64,000 nt of DNA from Puffinus mauretanicus (lineage: Eukaryota; Chordata; Aves; Procellariiformes; Procellariidae), in assembly GCA_023333565.1 (NCBI GenBank), contig JAJKFH010003627.1, positions 8,413,501 through 8,477,500 on the forward strand. Reading direction: 5' to 3'. Within the stretch, counting starts at the first letter, position 1, and each line of letters begins with the position of its first letter. The notes under the pieces are model-generated. The model saw only the letters and a list, made by a program, of their open reading frames with translations, made no database searches and was not told the DNA's origin. Positions 1 through 10,061 of the stretch are shown here, piece after piece. The position numbers and the translations under genes are program-made.

Positions 1-59
1 GCCAGCTTAAATAAGTGGAAGTGTCACTTGAAGCCTAAATAAGGAAATGGGAGTTTGAT

Positions 60-73
60 GATTTTTTTTTTTT
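60..73. repeat. Poly-T run
   Basis: A short homopolymer T tract. No target-site duplication or retrocopy body is recognisable beside it. Confidence 0.8.
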
Positions 74-119
74 AAAACTACATGAGGCCAAATCCTCACC
101 TAGCTGCAGGTGACAGCCC

Positions 120-700
120 CCGGAGTGCTCTGTGCCGTCAAGGAAGCACGCCAGGATTTTTAACCTGCCGTGGCTCCACTAGCAGCACCTGCTCCGAGTG
201 CTGAGTAGATCTCCTGCATCCAAAGATGGGGAAAGGGGCCGAGTGATGGTAAAAATTGCCAAAGATGCTGGAGTCAGGACTAGAAACGCTCTGCACCCAC
301 AGTCCCAGCCGTGCTTCCCAAATGCTCCCCCACTCCATATTTGTGAGACCACAGTGCCCAATGCGGTCAGCTGTGGCAAATGTGACCCCACAGGGCAGCC
401 ACCCGCCTTCCCCAAAAAGATGATGCTGCAGCAGAAATGCAGCAGGATCATAAAACACTGAGGCATGACCTGACCACGCTAAAATCCCCCATTTGCTCTG
501 TCCTGTTCGCACCCCCGGCTCTTTCTCCCCTGCTGGGGTTTTTCTTTATCAACCCCTGGTACCCCCTGCCGGGACCCCCGGCTTAGAGTGGGCGACAGGT
601 TTCTGGGTGAGGATGAGATGGTCCACGTGTGCGGGGCGAAGCAGGAGGCTGGGGTGGGAGGGTTGTTTCCTTTCTCTCCCACTATTTGAAAAGGAGGTGG
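120..700. other. Intronic stretch without recognised features
   Basis: Mixed-composition intron. Open frames occur on both strands, but none resembles a known protein or has splice sites supporting an exon. Confidence 0.6.
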
Positions 701-880
701 CTGGAAAAATAAAGAGAAAAGTCGGAGGGAAAGGTCATGCATTAGATTGATCTGGGGGGCTCTTTGCTACCGTGGCTGTAATGGCTGTTTAATTATTCCC
801 AGCTCACGTGGCAGTTCAGAAGAGGCTCCGCAGGAGGCATGCGTCGCTTAAGGGCAAATAACTGGCCGAAGATTTATTTC
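700..880. promoter_or_regulatory. Small enhancer-like block
   Basis: The block holds a TAATTA homeodomain core at 790-795 and a palindromic E-box CACGTG at 805-810, 10 bp apart, within a locally AT-richer stretch (TGTAATGGCTG, GGGCAAATAACTGG). A regulatory role is inferred from composition and motifs only. Confidence 0.35.
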
Positions 881-2229
881 TCACCCTTGGGTTTCCATGC
901 ATCCCTTCCCAGGGCTCCCGCTGCCCTGGGAGTCAGGGGCAGAGGAAGGCTTTGCCCGCTGAGGTCCCAAACCCCAGGCCTGGAGTCAGGGAATGGGCTG
1001 TGGGTACCGCGGGTCCGGAGGCACTTCAAGGAGCGTTCATAGCACTTCCATGGCGTTGCATGAGCAAGGGGATACGTGACCCACAAATTTTCCCACCCGC
1101 TGTACTACCCTGGAAGCTCTGACCCATGAGAAGTGCTCTCACCCACGGATTATGGGCAGCACCCTCTGCCTCCCCTGGGGTCTGCCATGGGAGGGGAGGA
1201 ATGGGGCATCTCTAAGCGGGACAGGCGGCTGTATGGCTTGTGCTCTCTCTGCTGGAGAAGCCGTGGATGAAGGGTCCAGGCTGCTGCCATTGCCACCCTC
1301 TGAGTGCACGGGAGGAAGCTGGAGGGTCTCTCTTCCCTTTCTGTCCATGATTAATCTGCCACAGCAAGGGGCAGGGACACAAATCAGAGGGGGGATGAAA
1401 GAGGATAAATCCACGGTATCAGCAGCACCACATTTGCTAGATAATAAACAGACTCCTCTCCTCATAAATTTCCCTCCGTTCCCCAACGGTTCCCTGCCAC
1501 TGACACCGGTGGGCGAGGAGCTGGGCTGCTCCTGGCCTTTCTGGCATGCCGGCCAGTGGGGAGAGCCACGGCTCTGCCGGGGAAGCCCGGGACCTCCCAC
1601 CCGGGCTGGCACCCTTCACCCCCTGTGCACATGGGGTTGTGGCAGGGGCAGCAGGACAGCACAGCGAAGCCCAATCCAAGCTCATGGGCTTTAGAGAGTG
1701 CGTGCGACACCTGAGCTGACTGCGACGGGGTGATCCATACCAGCGTGTGAAGTGGGTGGGAGAACCACCAGAGACACCGGGCAGTCTTGAATTTACTTGA
1801 ATTTACTTGAATTTCACTCTCCATCTCAGTCCCCCCAGGTGCGGCTTGTTCTCTCTCCCTGCCCCGGCACAACGCTGTTTCCTCACTCCTCATTTCGGCA
1901 GCAGCCAGCTCACCCACTTCTCCGCACCCCATGTGGGGATGTGACCCTGCCTCGTGGTGCCAGGTGGCCCTGCGCCCTGCTCGGGTATCTCGGAGAAGCT
2001 GACACTTCCAGGCGGGTTTCTCCGGTAACGGAGTGTGTTTAATTTAAATCTGGCAGGAGTCACACTGCTGGAGAAAGCGTTAGGTGATGCCACTTCCCAC
2101 GCACCTGGAGATGTGTCCGTGCCTGAATCTGGACACCCATGACCCCGGAGCTGAGGTCCCACACCGAACACCTCTGCTGTGGGGTGGCATGGGATGCCCT
2201 GCTGCTGCCGTGGGGACCCGCTCCCTGGG
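880..2229. other. GC-rich intronic stretch
   Basis: No exon, RNA gene or recognisable transposon apart from the small tandem repeat at 1786-1815. The long open frames seen here, such as about 180 codons on the plus strand from 1152, come from low stop-codon density in GC-rich DNA. Confidence 0.6.
1786..1815. repeat. 10-bp tandem repeat, three copies
   Basis: CTTGAATTTA is repeated three times head to tail, with the last copy ending in C. It is an isolated short tandem repeat. Confidence 0.9.
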
Positions 2230-2305
2230 GGGCTCAGGGCAGAGCAGGGTGGACTTGATGATCTTAGAGGTCTTTTCCAACCTTAATGATTCTATGATTC
2301 TATGA
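2230..2305 (+). mobile_element. CR1 LINE 3' end fragment
   Basis: The string GGTGGACTTGATGATCTTAG, then AGGTCTTTTCCAACCTTAATG, then two tandem ATTCTATG units, is the standard 3' terminus of avian CR1 retrotransposons (non-LTR LINEs that use the 8-bp tail repeat for priming). Only the terminal 60-75 bp are recognisable. The usual severe 5' truncation explains the absence of reverse transcriptase sequence. The left limit is approximate. It is the only CR1 copy I recognise in the window. Confidence 0.9.
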
Positions 2306-2740
2306 AACGACCCCTCCTGTGCTCCAGCCCCTGGAGCAAAGCGGCAGCTCCCAAGCACCGGCCCTGCCCCAGCAGGATTTGCTGGGGGATGTTGGCTGCA
2401 AACCCTGGGCAAACCCTGGCCGCTGCACGCGCTGCGGGAAGCGGCCGTTCGGGTACCCGGATGCTCGGTGCTGGGGTGGGGTCTCTCTGGAGCAGCTGGG
2501 CTCACGGGGAGAGCATCGGGGGGACATGACAGGTAATGAACTGCTCGGTTGAACACCTCGGGGGGTGCCAGGGCCCTCCGGGAAAGCCGCGGGGAGCCCC
2601 GGGCTGGCCGGCCGCCTTCCCCGCGGCCCAGGGAGAGGGTGCCGCAGGGGAGGTACCCAGTCCCGCCTCGCAAAGCACTGTCAGGCACTTAATAGTACCT
2701 GTCCCCACCATCTCCCCGGCCTGGATTTATGCCTTGAGGG
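2306..2740. other. GC-rich intronic stretch
   Basis: CpG-containing GC-rich sequence between the CR1 tail and the next AT-rich block. No exon or repeat is recognised. Confidence 0.6.
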
Positions 2741-2917
2741 GTCACCTCTGGCGAGACTCTAATAACACGACTTTATTAGCTTTCTTGTTCCTTCTTTAAG
2801 ATACAGTAGCAAGGGGGGAGGAGGGCAGCGGCACCTCGGGAAGGAGCGGGGGGCGTACGGAAAGGAAGCAGCTGCCCTCGCGATTCCCCTTCTCGGTGAC
2901 AAGGGGGAGAGGGAGAA
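2741..2917. promoter_or_regulatory. AT-rich shoulder of an enhancer-like block
   Basis: TCTAATAACACGACTTTATTAGC and a GTTCCTTCTTTAAG segment precede a GC-rich insert. It probably belongs to the stronger block that follows. Motif-based inference only. Confidence 0.3.
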
Positions 2918-3340
2918 AAATGATGCTCCCTCGAAATTTATCATGCACCCAATTACAATGTTAATTGGCAAGTCCCAGAAATCAATTAATTCGCAAATTT
3001 TTTTCAATTAAAAATTAAGATAAATCATAAAATGTTATTAAGCAAAGGCCAAACTCCGTGAACTTTTTTTTTTGTAGGCATCTGGGTTTTTTTTTTAATT
3101 TAAATAAAAAAAGAGCTGTGTTGCCAAAGCCCGATGCCCTTGAGTGCCTTTGCTGAAGCGCAGGGGGCTGTCATCAGCAGGACTGGGCTGAAGACAGATA
3201 AAAAAATATCGACCAGTCGGACACACTGCTTCTGCTTTATTGATCAGGCGGGAATTTAACTTGCTGTGCATATCCACCGTGTCAGCAAGGGCCACGGGCG
3301 AAATTAAAAGTACTTGGCTTGGAGATGTCGCTTTGATACC
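2918..3340. promoter_or_regulatory. Homeodomain-rich enhancer-like block
   Basis: This block is strikingly AT-rich, with packed homeodomain cores: CAATTA at 2950 and 3005, TTAATTGG at 2961 and ATCAATTAAT at 2981. CCAATTA (2949-2955) and TAATTGG (2962-2968) form an inverted pair with a 6-bp spacer. The right half (3230-3340) is mixed sequence with GATCAGGCGGGAATTTAACT and AAATTAAAAGTACTTGG. Density and texture resemble developmental enhancers. No coding potential is seen. Confidence 0.5.
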
Positions 3341-3466
3341 GGGGGGGTGGGGAGAGAGGGAGGGAGGGGGAAGAAGAGGGGGAGAAAGGGAAGAAAGGAA
3401 AAGAAGAAGGTGGAAAAAGAAGAGGGGAAAAGAAGGAAGAAAAGACAGAGAGAAGTTGAGGAGCAG
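3341..3466 (+). repeat. Purine-rich tract with G-quadruplex potential
   Basis: About 125 bp are almost all purine on the plus strand. The left end has five G-runs (3341-3347, 3349-3352, 3358-3360, 3362-3364, 3366-3370) with 1-5 nt loops, which fits an intramolecular G-quadruplex. The remainder is GGA/GAAA-type sequence that could form triplex H-DNA. Confidence 0.85.
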
Positions 3467-6220
3467 GAGGTTGCAATGCCTGCTTTTCCCTGGCTGCAAG
3501 CTCACTTGTTGGCCAGTGCTCCTTGCCCTCTCTGGAGCACTCTCAGGTGCCAGGAAGGGAATCAGCATGTATTTCACTGGGGCTTTGGAAAAAAAATCCT
3601 TCTCGCTCAAAAACATCTCTAATCTCACTCGTTCAGAGCCTGGGGGACCTGCAGCGTTCGCTGCAGAAGAGGTCTGGGAAAGTACCTGGCCATCAAGTTA
3701 AAGTCCCCAGGCATAAATTGAGGAGACCTGCGGCGAGAGCCATGACCCTGATGTGACACATGACAACAGAGCTAATTCGGGTTTTACACACTCTATTTAT
3801 CCTGCTGGGCCTGGCAGCGCGGCCGCTCGCCCTTCCCAGAGCAGCCGCCCGTGCTGGCCCCGGGAAGGTCTCCTCCAAGGGCCCTTTGGGACACCACAGC
3901 GCCCAGCAGATCCCGCTGAAATGAAGCAAACCCTTGCCTGGGGCAGTGCGAGGAGCAGCCGTATTTAAACACAGGGTTCCCTGAGCAGGAGAGGGGTCAG
4001 AGCCACGTCTCAGAACTTGCTCTGGGTCCTTATCCTGACCAGGAGTAACACAGAAAGCCCCTGTCATTTGGGTGTGCAGGGACCACAGGGCTGGTGTCCT
4101 TCTCTCCTCATCCATCAGCAGGAGTCTCCAGTGCAGACTCCGGGAGGTTAACAGGATGACTTTAATCAGAAAGACCACAAAACACTGGGAAAGCAAGCTG
4201 TGAAAGGATGTGAAATCCAAGATGCGTCTCCAGAAGCCTGGAGAAATCTCTCAAGGACAGCGACCCTGCCTGGATGACCAGGCCATCTCCCAAGGTCCCA
4301 CAGCCTTCATGTTTTAGCTATATTGCCAGCTTCCTCCTTATTCCTTAACCCGTCAGGCCCGGAGCTGCCTCTGTCCCCCGAGGAGAGCTACCGCCGTGCC
4401 TCTCTGCATAAAGAAACCTTGAGCTGAAGCCCCCACGGCAGGGCGAGGATGCTCAGTGCCGAGCCAGGAACGGAGGCAGCACTTTCTGCTTCCACCTCAG
4501 CTGCCAAGGGAGGGAGGGGAGGTGAGAGGAAAAGAGCACACGTGCAAACGAGGGAGAAGAAGCTTCAGAGGGATGCCGAAGGAAGATTTAAGCCTGGGCA
4601 GAAGTCCACTGAGAGCTGCTACGGGAGCTGGAGCTGCCACAGTCCCATGGTTGGCTCTTTTCCTCTGACATGAATCAAAGCTGGCTCCAAGAGTCAGGCT
4701 AAATCCCCCGTCTGGGCATTTCACCCGCTTTGAAACAGGCCTCCCCACTGCGCCTTGCTCTGCCCTGACACTATTTGCTTCCCTCTTTGTGACAGCATCT
4801 TTGAGGTCACCAGAAAACAGCCCGCAGCACTTTCCATTTGCACCAAGGTGAGAGACCCCAGTGCCCTCTGTGTTCTGGGAAATGCTTCGTAATCAGAGAA
4901 TTGGAAGAGAAATGATTCCTGGACACACCAGAAAGGTCATTAGGGGGAATCAGTAGCTCCTGAGATGCTGGGTGCACAGGGATGTCTCCCCACGCTCCCA
5001 CTGCTGTGGCAAGGAGCCGTGAGAGCTGCTAGCCCAGGCTGGGAACAGCCAACAGGTGGGCATGGGCTTAAAACACAAATATGCTCAGATTAAGCCTTCA
5101 ATGCGGAGGGAAGAAAGGAAGAAAAGTGAAGAAGGGGAGAGTTTGCACAGCCATGGGGCACTGCGAGAGCAGCATCGTCCCCCACCTGCCCACCCAAGCA
5201 CTGTCCATCCCCGGAGGCACCCGCTGGGCACCCCGGGCGGCTGTTTGCACCACCATGCCCAGCCGCCGGATTCCATAGCGCAGGCACAGGTAATATTACA
5301 ACATGGCATGAGGATACTGCTGGCTACATCTGCTAAGCTTAGAAACCCCTTTAAATAAGGGATAGATAGTCCTGTCTGAGCTTGCACCGTCCTTCAGCTG
5401 CAAAAGCAGGAAGAGAGCCGGCATGGTCCAACTCACTGCTCCACCCTCTGGACCATTCCCCAGCTATAATGATACACCTCATCCTTTTGGGGAGGTGAAA
5501 TCAGAGCTCTGAAGCATAGGTTTGCTGCTGGTAATGCAGGGAAGAATCTGCTAGCTGTCACACAGCGAAATAAAAATGCCCCCTGTCAAATAAATTTTTT
5601 AAAAAGAGCACTGCACATTCAAGAACAGAGCATCAGGTTATTAAAACTACTGCATCCAAAGGCACATTCACAACCTTCAAGTGCTGGACTCAGCAACTGT
5701 AATATTTGTAATGTGACTTCCTAATGTTTTTTAAATGGCCAATAAATGCCTCTTCCCCAAACTCGAGAAAGCACTGTGGACCCATTGGGGACCATCAACT
5801 GAGGCGGGCTCCACAGCTCCTGCTGCCTCCTTTATTCCTCTTCTTTCCTCAAACTCATCTTCCCTCCCACCCCAAACTCAAACCATAGCCTCAGACCTGC
5901 CCCTTCTCCACCCAGCCTCCCCCATCACCAGCAGGTTGTCCTCTCCGGTCACTGCCTGGGGAGCAGCGGGCAGGGTTTAAGGGTCCCCCTGCGCACCGCC
6001 ACCTCCATATTTACCTGCAGTGATATACGCAGCGATACTCTCGTATGCACATGGGAATGTGTGTGTGTGCCTGACCTGAGGGACACCCATGGGTGCTGCT
6101 CTTGAACGCTGTGCCTGCCTGCACAACCCAGGTGGCCCTGGGCTGGGGAAACGCGTCTGCAGCCAAAGCACCAGCCGAAGCTTGGAGTTGGGGCATTGAC
6201 AGCTCCAGAAAGAGTCTCAC
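3467..6220. other. Intronic stretch, mostly featureless
   Basis: No exon, RNA gene or transposon is recognised. AT-richer spots are at 3700-3800 (GGCATAAATTGAGG, GAGCTAATTCGGG) and 5570-5740 (AAATAAATTTTTTAAAAAG, TTTTTTAAATGGCCAATAAATG). A short GTGTGTGTG run lies at 6060-6070. Open frames here lack any family resemblance. Confidence 0.55.
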
Positions 6221-6365
6221 ATTTCAGTGTGCTTTATTGCAAGCCTTTAATACGGATGAGGTGTAAACCAGGTGAATATAAATCGAGTGAGGATAGGAGA
6301 CCTGCATCTAGCGCACAGATAAGCTTCATGCACACAGGCCAGGAATATTCATGTATTCTGCAGCG
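6221..6365. promoter_or_regulatory. Small enhancer-like block
   Basis: The sequence GCTTTATTGCAAGCCTTTAA, the segment GTGAATATAAATCGAG and GGAATATTCATG form an AT-rich island in GC-rich surroundings. Function is inferred only. Confidence 0.3.
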
Positions 6366-6660
6366 ACCAGCCTGGCTGGGGCACAGGGCATCGGCGTACA
6401 CAGAGGGTTGCTGTTATTACTTCTTATTTTTACCTTGGTGGCACTTAGCTGCTCAGCTGGGGATCGGCACCTTTTGCTCTCCGAGCTGTACCTGCAGAGC
6501 GAGGAGAGCACCTCTTCTGCACAGCGCGTGGGGCCGCCGCTCGCCCGCCTCCCGCTCTCTGCTGCTTTGTGCTTGTGCTCTGCAAAGGTGAGCTACTAGG
6601 TAATTTCTCTTTGGAGGAGGAATACCAACAGTCTTGCCTGGCAAGAGTTAAACCCCATAA
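6366..6660. other. Intronic stretch without recognised features
   Basis: Mixed to GC-rich intron with nothing recognisable on either strand. Confidence 0.55.
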
Positions 6661-6710
6661 AACCAAGGCTTGTAGTTTTGTTTTCTTTCAATTTATACCC
6701 TTCACTTAAA

Positions 6711-6757
6711 GAGTGGGGGGAAAAAAAGAAAGGAGGGGGAGAAAAAAGAAAGCCAGG
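6711..6757 (+). repeat. Purine tract
   Basis: A G-run of six followed by A7, then GAAAGGAGGGGGAG and an A-rich end. Simple low-complexity polypurine sequence. Confidence 0.8.
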
Positions 6758-6774
6758 TGACACATTCTAAGAGG

Positions 6775-7015
6775 GAGCACCGAAAACGTGTTAAGCACTT
6801 CAAAATCTCATATATTCAATCGGCCTCTGGCAAGACATCTGCCTAATGTTAGCGCTTAAATATCCTTTTCCATTTTACATGCATTCAAGTCTCATTTGAG
6901 CGAAATGAAACGGTATTATTAAAGGGAGATTTTGCACAAATGGCCTGAATTTGACATGTCAAGTTCAATGAGGCTGTTACATATGTAACACCGAGAAGGG
7001 CTCGGAGGCTGCCGG
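6775..7015. promoter_or_regulatory. Enhancer-like block with 16-bp palindrome
   Basis: AT-rich, repeat-free sequence with GTTAAGCACTTCAAA (NKX2-like), ATATTCAATCGG, CGGTATTATTAAAGG and CCTGAATTTGACATG. It ends in the perfect palindrome TGTTACATATGTAACA at 6975-6990, which is centred on a CATATG E-box. The texture is typical of conserved non-coding elements. Confidence 0.5.
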
Positions 7016-7680
7016 CTCTTGAAACAGCGCCAGTGGCTCAGAAATGAAATTTGCATTCAGAGAGCCTTGCCTCGCCGCGCGGAGCTGTGCACGGGGCTCG
7101 GCCGGACCCGCGCGGGGTGGAGGAGCCGTGGGGCGAGCACAAGCAGGTCTCTCCCTGTGCTTTGGGAGACTGGACGCACCGAGAAGGCAGCAGAGCTAGA
7201 AACTCAGGTCCCTCATTCCTACTCAAGTCCGCTTTGTCAAGAGAAAGCTTGACCCTGCACAAGGGTTGGATCCTCCTGAGTGATGTTCATCACCGGTCCA
7301 TTGGCCGGTGTCCATCCCGTGGGCACGCACAGCCCCTTGGCACGGGTAGGTACTGCCCTGTGGCTCAGCGTGGCTCCTCCTGCCAGCATGGCTCAGCATG
7401 ATGCTCCAGCTGGGTAGACCTTGAGATGTCCCTGCCCTGATGCCAGGACAGACACACCGGCACTGCCGGTGGGGAAGAAGGGCTGCCCCTGTCCCTGGGG
7501 CGTAGCAAACCCCATCCCTGCCAGCTGAGCAAGGGGTGCATTGGTGTGGGTGGGATGCAACCCCCGGCTCCTGGTGAGCTGGGACCACGGGTAGCATCAT
7601 CCAGGTGGCTCCTACAGCTCCCTTGTATCTCAGCCCCAAAAAGCTCCTGTGAACACCTGGAGGAATCTCTTTTCTTCCTT
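7016..7680. other. GC-rich intronic stretch with a small CpG cluster
   Basis: A tight CpG cluster lies at about 7070-7135 (CTCGCCGCGCGG, GACCCGCGCGGGG). The rest is ordinary GC-rich intron. No exon is recognised. Confidence 0.5.
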
Positions 7681-7990
7681 CTCTTCCTCTGCCCTCCTCC
7701 GAGCGATGGCGAGCTCCCCGCTCCGGCGATGCCCGACAGCCCAAGTGAACACTCCACGCCCGGCGGAGGCGATGGCGCAGGGCAGCCCCTCCACCTTTCT
7801 TCTCCACCAGCCTCTCCCCTCCTCTTGATCGGGCCCTACGGCAGCACCTCGGCTGGCTCACCCCACCACACAGCCCCGCGGCCGCGCTGCCTCGGGGGAG
7901 ATCCCAGCACATGGGGAGCCCCGGCGCCGCGGCGGGAGCTGATGCGGCGCCCGCCAAGTCGCTGGTGCTGCAGGCTCAGCGGGCAGGAGG
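7681..7990. promoter_or_regulatory. CpG island 2 kb 3' of the RNF220 exon
   Basis: By hand count 7681-7980 has 30 CpG dinucleotides in 300 bp of strongly GC-rich DNA, far above the intronic background. It directly abuts an AT-rich enhancer-like block at 8005. It could be an orphan (enhancer-associated) island or an internal promoter. No first exon is identified. Confidence 0.5.
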
Positions 7991-8004
7991 GGATCTGCCT
8001 TCCT

Positions 8005-8320
8005 AACCCCGAGCGCTGGAAATTTATGATTTTGTTGCAAATCATTAAGGTTTATTAAAACTTAACAGCACAAGCCATGATTGGCTGCATCCTCTTTAAA
8101 TTAAAAAAAAAAAAGGCCCTTGGAAAGCAGCCCCCCGGTTCGCTTCTCCCCATCAGACTGATAAGTAACAGCTGCTCAGCCATTTCGGTAACGAGTCGGT
8201 ATTGGCAGGGAGCGGCCAGGGCTGCCGGTGCCCGTCACGTTTATAGGCCTACATTTTATTTTTATGTTTATTGGGTTATTTGAGATCATTATTAGTTTCT
8301 CTCTCCTCTTGTTGATGTGT
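8005..8320. promoter_or_regulatory. Enhancer-like block
   Basis: AAATTTATGATTTTGTTGC, CAAATCATTAAGGTTTATTA and a poly-A spacer (8101-8115) precede GATAAGTAACAGCTGCTCAG and CATTTTATTTTTATG. Alternating AT-rich and E-box-bearing segments with no repeat signature suggest a regulatory module. Conservation is not testable here. Confidence 0.45.
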
Positions 8321-8340
8321 TCTTGCTCCCGGCTCCTCCA

Positions 8341-8520
8341 GGCGGGAAAGGTGGGGGAAAGGGAGATGGGGCCACCCGCTAGATCGAGCCGCCCCGCCGG
8401 AGCCGGGCAGCGCACAGGAGCTCGACCCGCTCGCGTCCCGCTGCCCGTATTGCTGCCTGCCCTGCCCGCCCTGCCGGCTGCTGCCGCTGGCCCCTGCCCC
8501 GCTCCCCTCCGGGACTGGGA
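8341..8520. other. CpG-rich segment between two enhancer-like blocks
   Basis: Nineteen CpGs in 180 bp by hand count (AGATCGAGCCGCCCCGCCGG, CTCGACCCGCTCGCG). It may be part of a bipartite CpG-island/enhancer unit. Confidence 0.45.
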
Positions 8521-8529
8521 GAGACCGTC

Positions 8530-9060
8530 CCTGTGCAGAGCTGCTGTGTTACAGATTAGCCTCCATCGCCTGAATCCATCGTCTAGATTGAACGTTATCT
8601 ATCATGCTACGGAGGGAGTCGTTATTTAATAATTAATAAAGACCTCTGATTCTTCTTCGCCGCCTGCGTGGCCGAGCGGAGCGGGCCAGGGAAGCGAGGG
8701 CAAGCCGGGGAGAGCTGTCTCCTCTCTAACTGCTGCTGTTATTTAAAGGAATAATGCCATTCTTTTTCATTTGTCAGCTGGCCCACAATGGCCCTTGTCA
8801 TGCTTTATGATTTAGGGTTTCCTTTCCTTTCCCATTAAACGCCACCTTCCCATCACCGCCTCGCGCCAGCCAGCCTCCGCTCCTGGCTTGCGGTTTCAGT
8901 TTCACTCTGATATTGGCCCAACTTCTTTGATGGGCTCCTCCGAGCACTAATTGCTTCTGTTCATTTAAACCTGTTCACTAATTTGCAGTGGCCCTTTATT
9001 AAGTTGGATGCAGCCCAAATTACACCATAAATTATGCTCGCAAGGGAACTGGGTGTCGCG
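8530..9060. promoter_or_regulatory. Strong enhancer-like block
   Basis: This is a long AT-rich element. It holds GTTATTTAATAATTAATAAAG (8621-8641), CCCACAATGGCCC (SOX-like), a CTTTGATGGG TCF-like core, CACTAATTGC and CACTAATTTGCAG homeodomain sites and CACCATAAATTATGC. A short CpG-rich insert lies at 8655-8700. Its length and dense motif content make it one of the better regulatory candidates near the exon. Confidence 0.5.
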
Positions 9061-9400
9061 GGGGATAAATGGGCTGCCTGTTCCCTTCCCCCCCGCCTTT
9101 CTCCGTCTTCCTGTGCAATGCCTGGGGGATGCGGGTCTCAGCCTCAGCCTACGGGTGCCGAATTTGGGAGATCTCAGCCCGCACCCATTTGGGAAAGTCT
9201 CTATTTCTCTAGCTAAAGCTCCCTCCTTCTCCCTGCGTCTGCAATGGCTATCGCTCAGTTGCGGAGAAGCTCCTGGCCAGGCAGGGACGGATTCCGCGTC
9301 CTCCGCAGTGTGCACAGCCACCTGCAGCCCCTTGCCCTGGCACAGACACCCACTGACACACGCGCTCCCCCTCCTCTCCTACCACCTGCTGACGTAACTT
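9061..9400. other. GC-rich intronic stretch
   Basis: No exon, repeat or RNA gene recognised. Confidence 0.55.
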
Positions 9401-9414
9401 TGCTTCTGGTCAGC

Positions 9415-9600
9415 AGTTTGATTCCTTTCCTCACCTTTTAATGACCGGGGAATTCATTAATAATTGAAATAAACACGCTCTTTTCCAAGGCTGCTGAGTT
9501 TTATTAAGGCAGGGGCAGGGATCTGCCAACCCTTGGCTGCAGCCATTTCCTAAATAACTGCTAGCAGTTAAAATGCAATTATTATTATTATTTTTTTTAA
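9415..9600. promoter_or_regulatory. Small enhancer-like block near the exon
   Basis: GAATTCATTAATAATTGAAA and an AT-rich T-run at 9580-9602 lie 330-500 bp downstream of the donor site on the minus strand. It could be an enhancer or an intronic splicing element. Inference only. Confidence 0.35.
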
Positions 9601-9925
9601 ATAGGGGACTTGGCTGTGCTGGGGAAAGCAGACGGGAGCTGAAGGTGGCCGAGGGCCACGCGCACCATTGCTGCAGGCCTGCTCCACCACGGGATGTCAG
9701 CAACGTGAGAGCTGCTGACCCGAACGCACGTCCCCGGTGTCCCTGCCCTCCGGGAGGCATTTCTGTCCCATCTCTACCGTTGCAGTGAACCCCAGGGAAA
9801 TGTTTCTGCCCTGCTGGCTAGCTCTAAATCTCCTATATCTGGTAGCTGCAGGTACCACCATCTCCTTTGCCATCTGCGGGTGCACCGGCTGGCTGACCCG
9901 GGGATGCTGGTGGACCCCGGGAGCT

Positions 9926-9931
9926 GCTTAC
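9926..9931 (-). other. RNF220: Splice donor of the RNF220 exon
   Basis: The minus strand reads CATCAG/GTAAGC, which matches five of the six intronic positions of the consensus GTAAGT. It fixes the exon's 3' edge at 9932 and leaves the reading frame in phase 2. Confidence 0.9.
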
Positions 9932-10061
9932 CTGATGTTCAGCTGGGTGAGCTTCTCCAGCTCCTGCTCCATGTGCTCTTGCAACTCCCCAGGGCGAAGG
10001 AGGACCTGGCAGATGGGACAGATCGGAGCCTGGCTGTCAAACAAAGTCGCTTTCTTTTTGC
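9932..10061 (-). CDS. RNF220: RNF220 internal coding exon (partial CDS)
   Basis: RNF220 is a RING-type E3 ubiquitin ligase of about 560 residues in mammals. It works in nucleus and cytoplasm, pairs with ZC4H2, and is linked to Sin3B, beta-catenin/USP7, Gli and neural homeodomain factors. Read on the minus strand, the 130 bp give the last two bases of a split Cys codon, 42 full codons beginning KKKATLFDSQ and ending LTQLNI, then two bases of the next codon. The upstream intron is thus phase 1 and the downstream intron phase 2. The segment SQAPICPICQVLLRP followed by GELQEHMEQELEKL is the recognisable RNF220 core, with Cys14, Cys17 and His29 in C-x2-C-x11-H spacing. No fourth zinc ligand is seen in the exon. 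The exon lies near residue 200 of the mammalian protein. Both splice sites are canonical. The start codon, the large N-terminal exon and the RING exons are outside the window. Confidence 0.95.

Larger units (their letters stand above)
1..9931 (-). other. RNF220: RNF220 intron downstream of the exon (partial)
   Basis: The gene runs right to left, so this stretch is the next intron and continues past base 1. I looked on the minus strand for the following RNF220 coding segment (Ser/Lys-rich region and the basic RVRANRQ-like region of mammals) and did not find it. What the intron holds is listed separately: one CR1 tail, several enhancer-like blocks, a CpG-rich island and simple repeats. Confidence 0.75.

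Noticed and set aside
1..9931. Next RNF220 coding exon downstream
   Set aside because: I searched the minus strand for the following conserved RNF220 segments and found no match, so none is called in the window.
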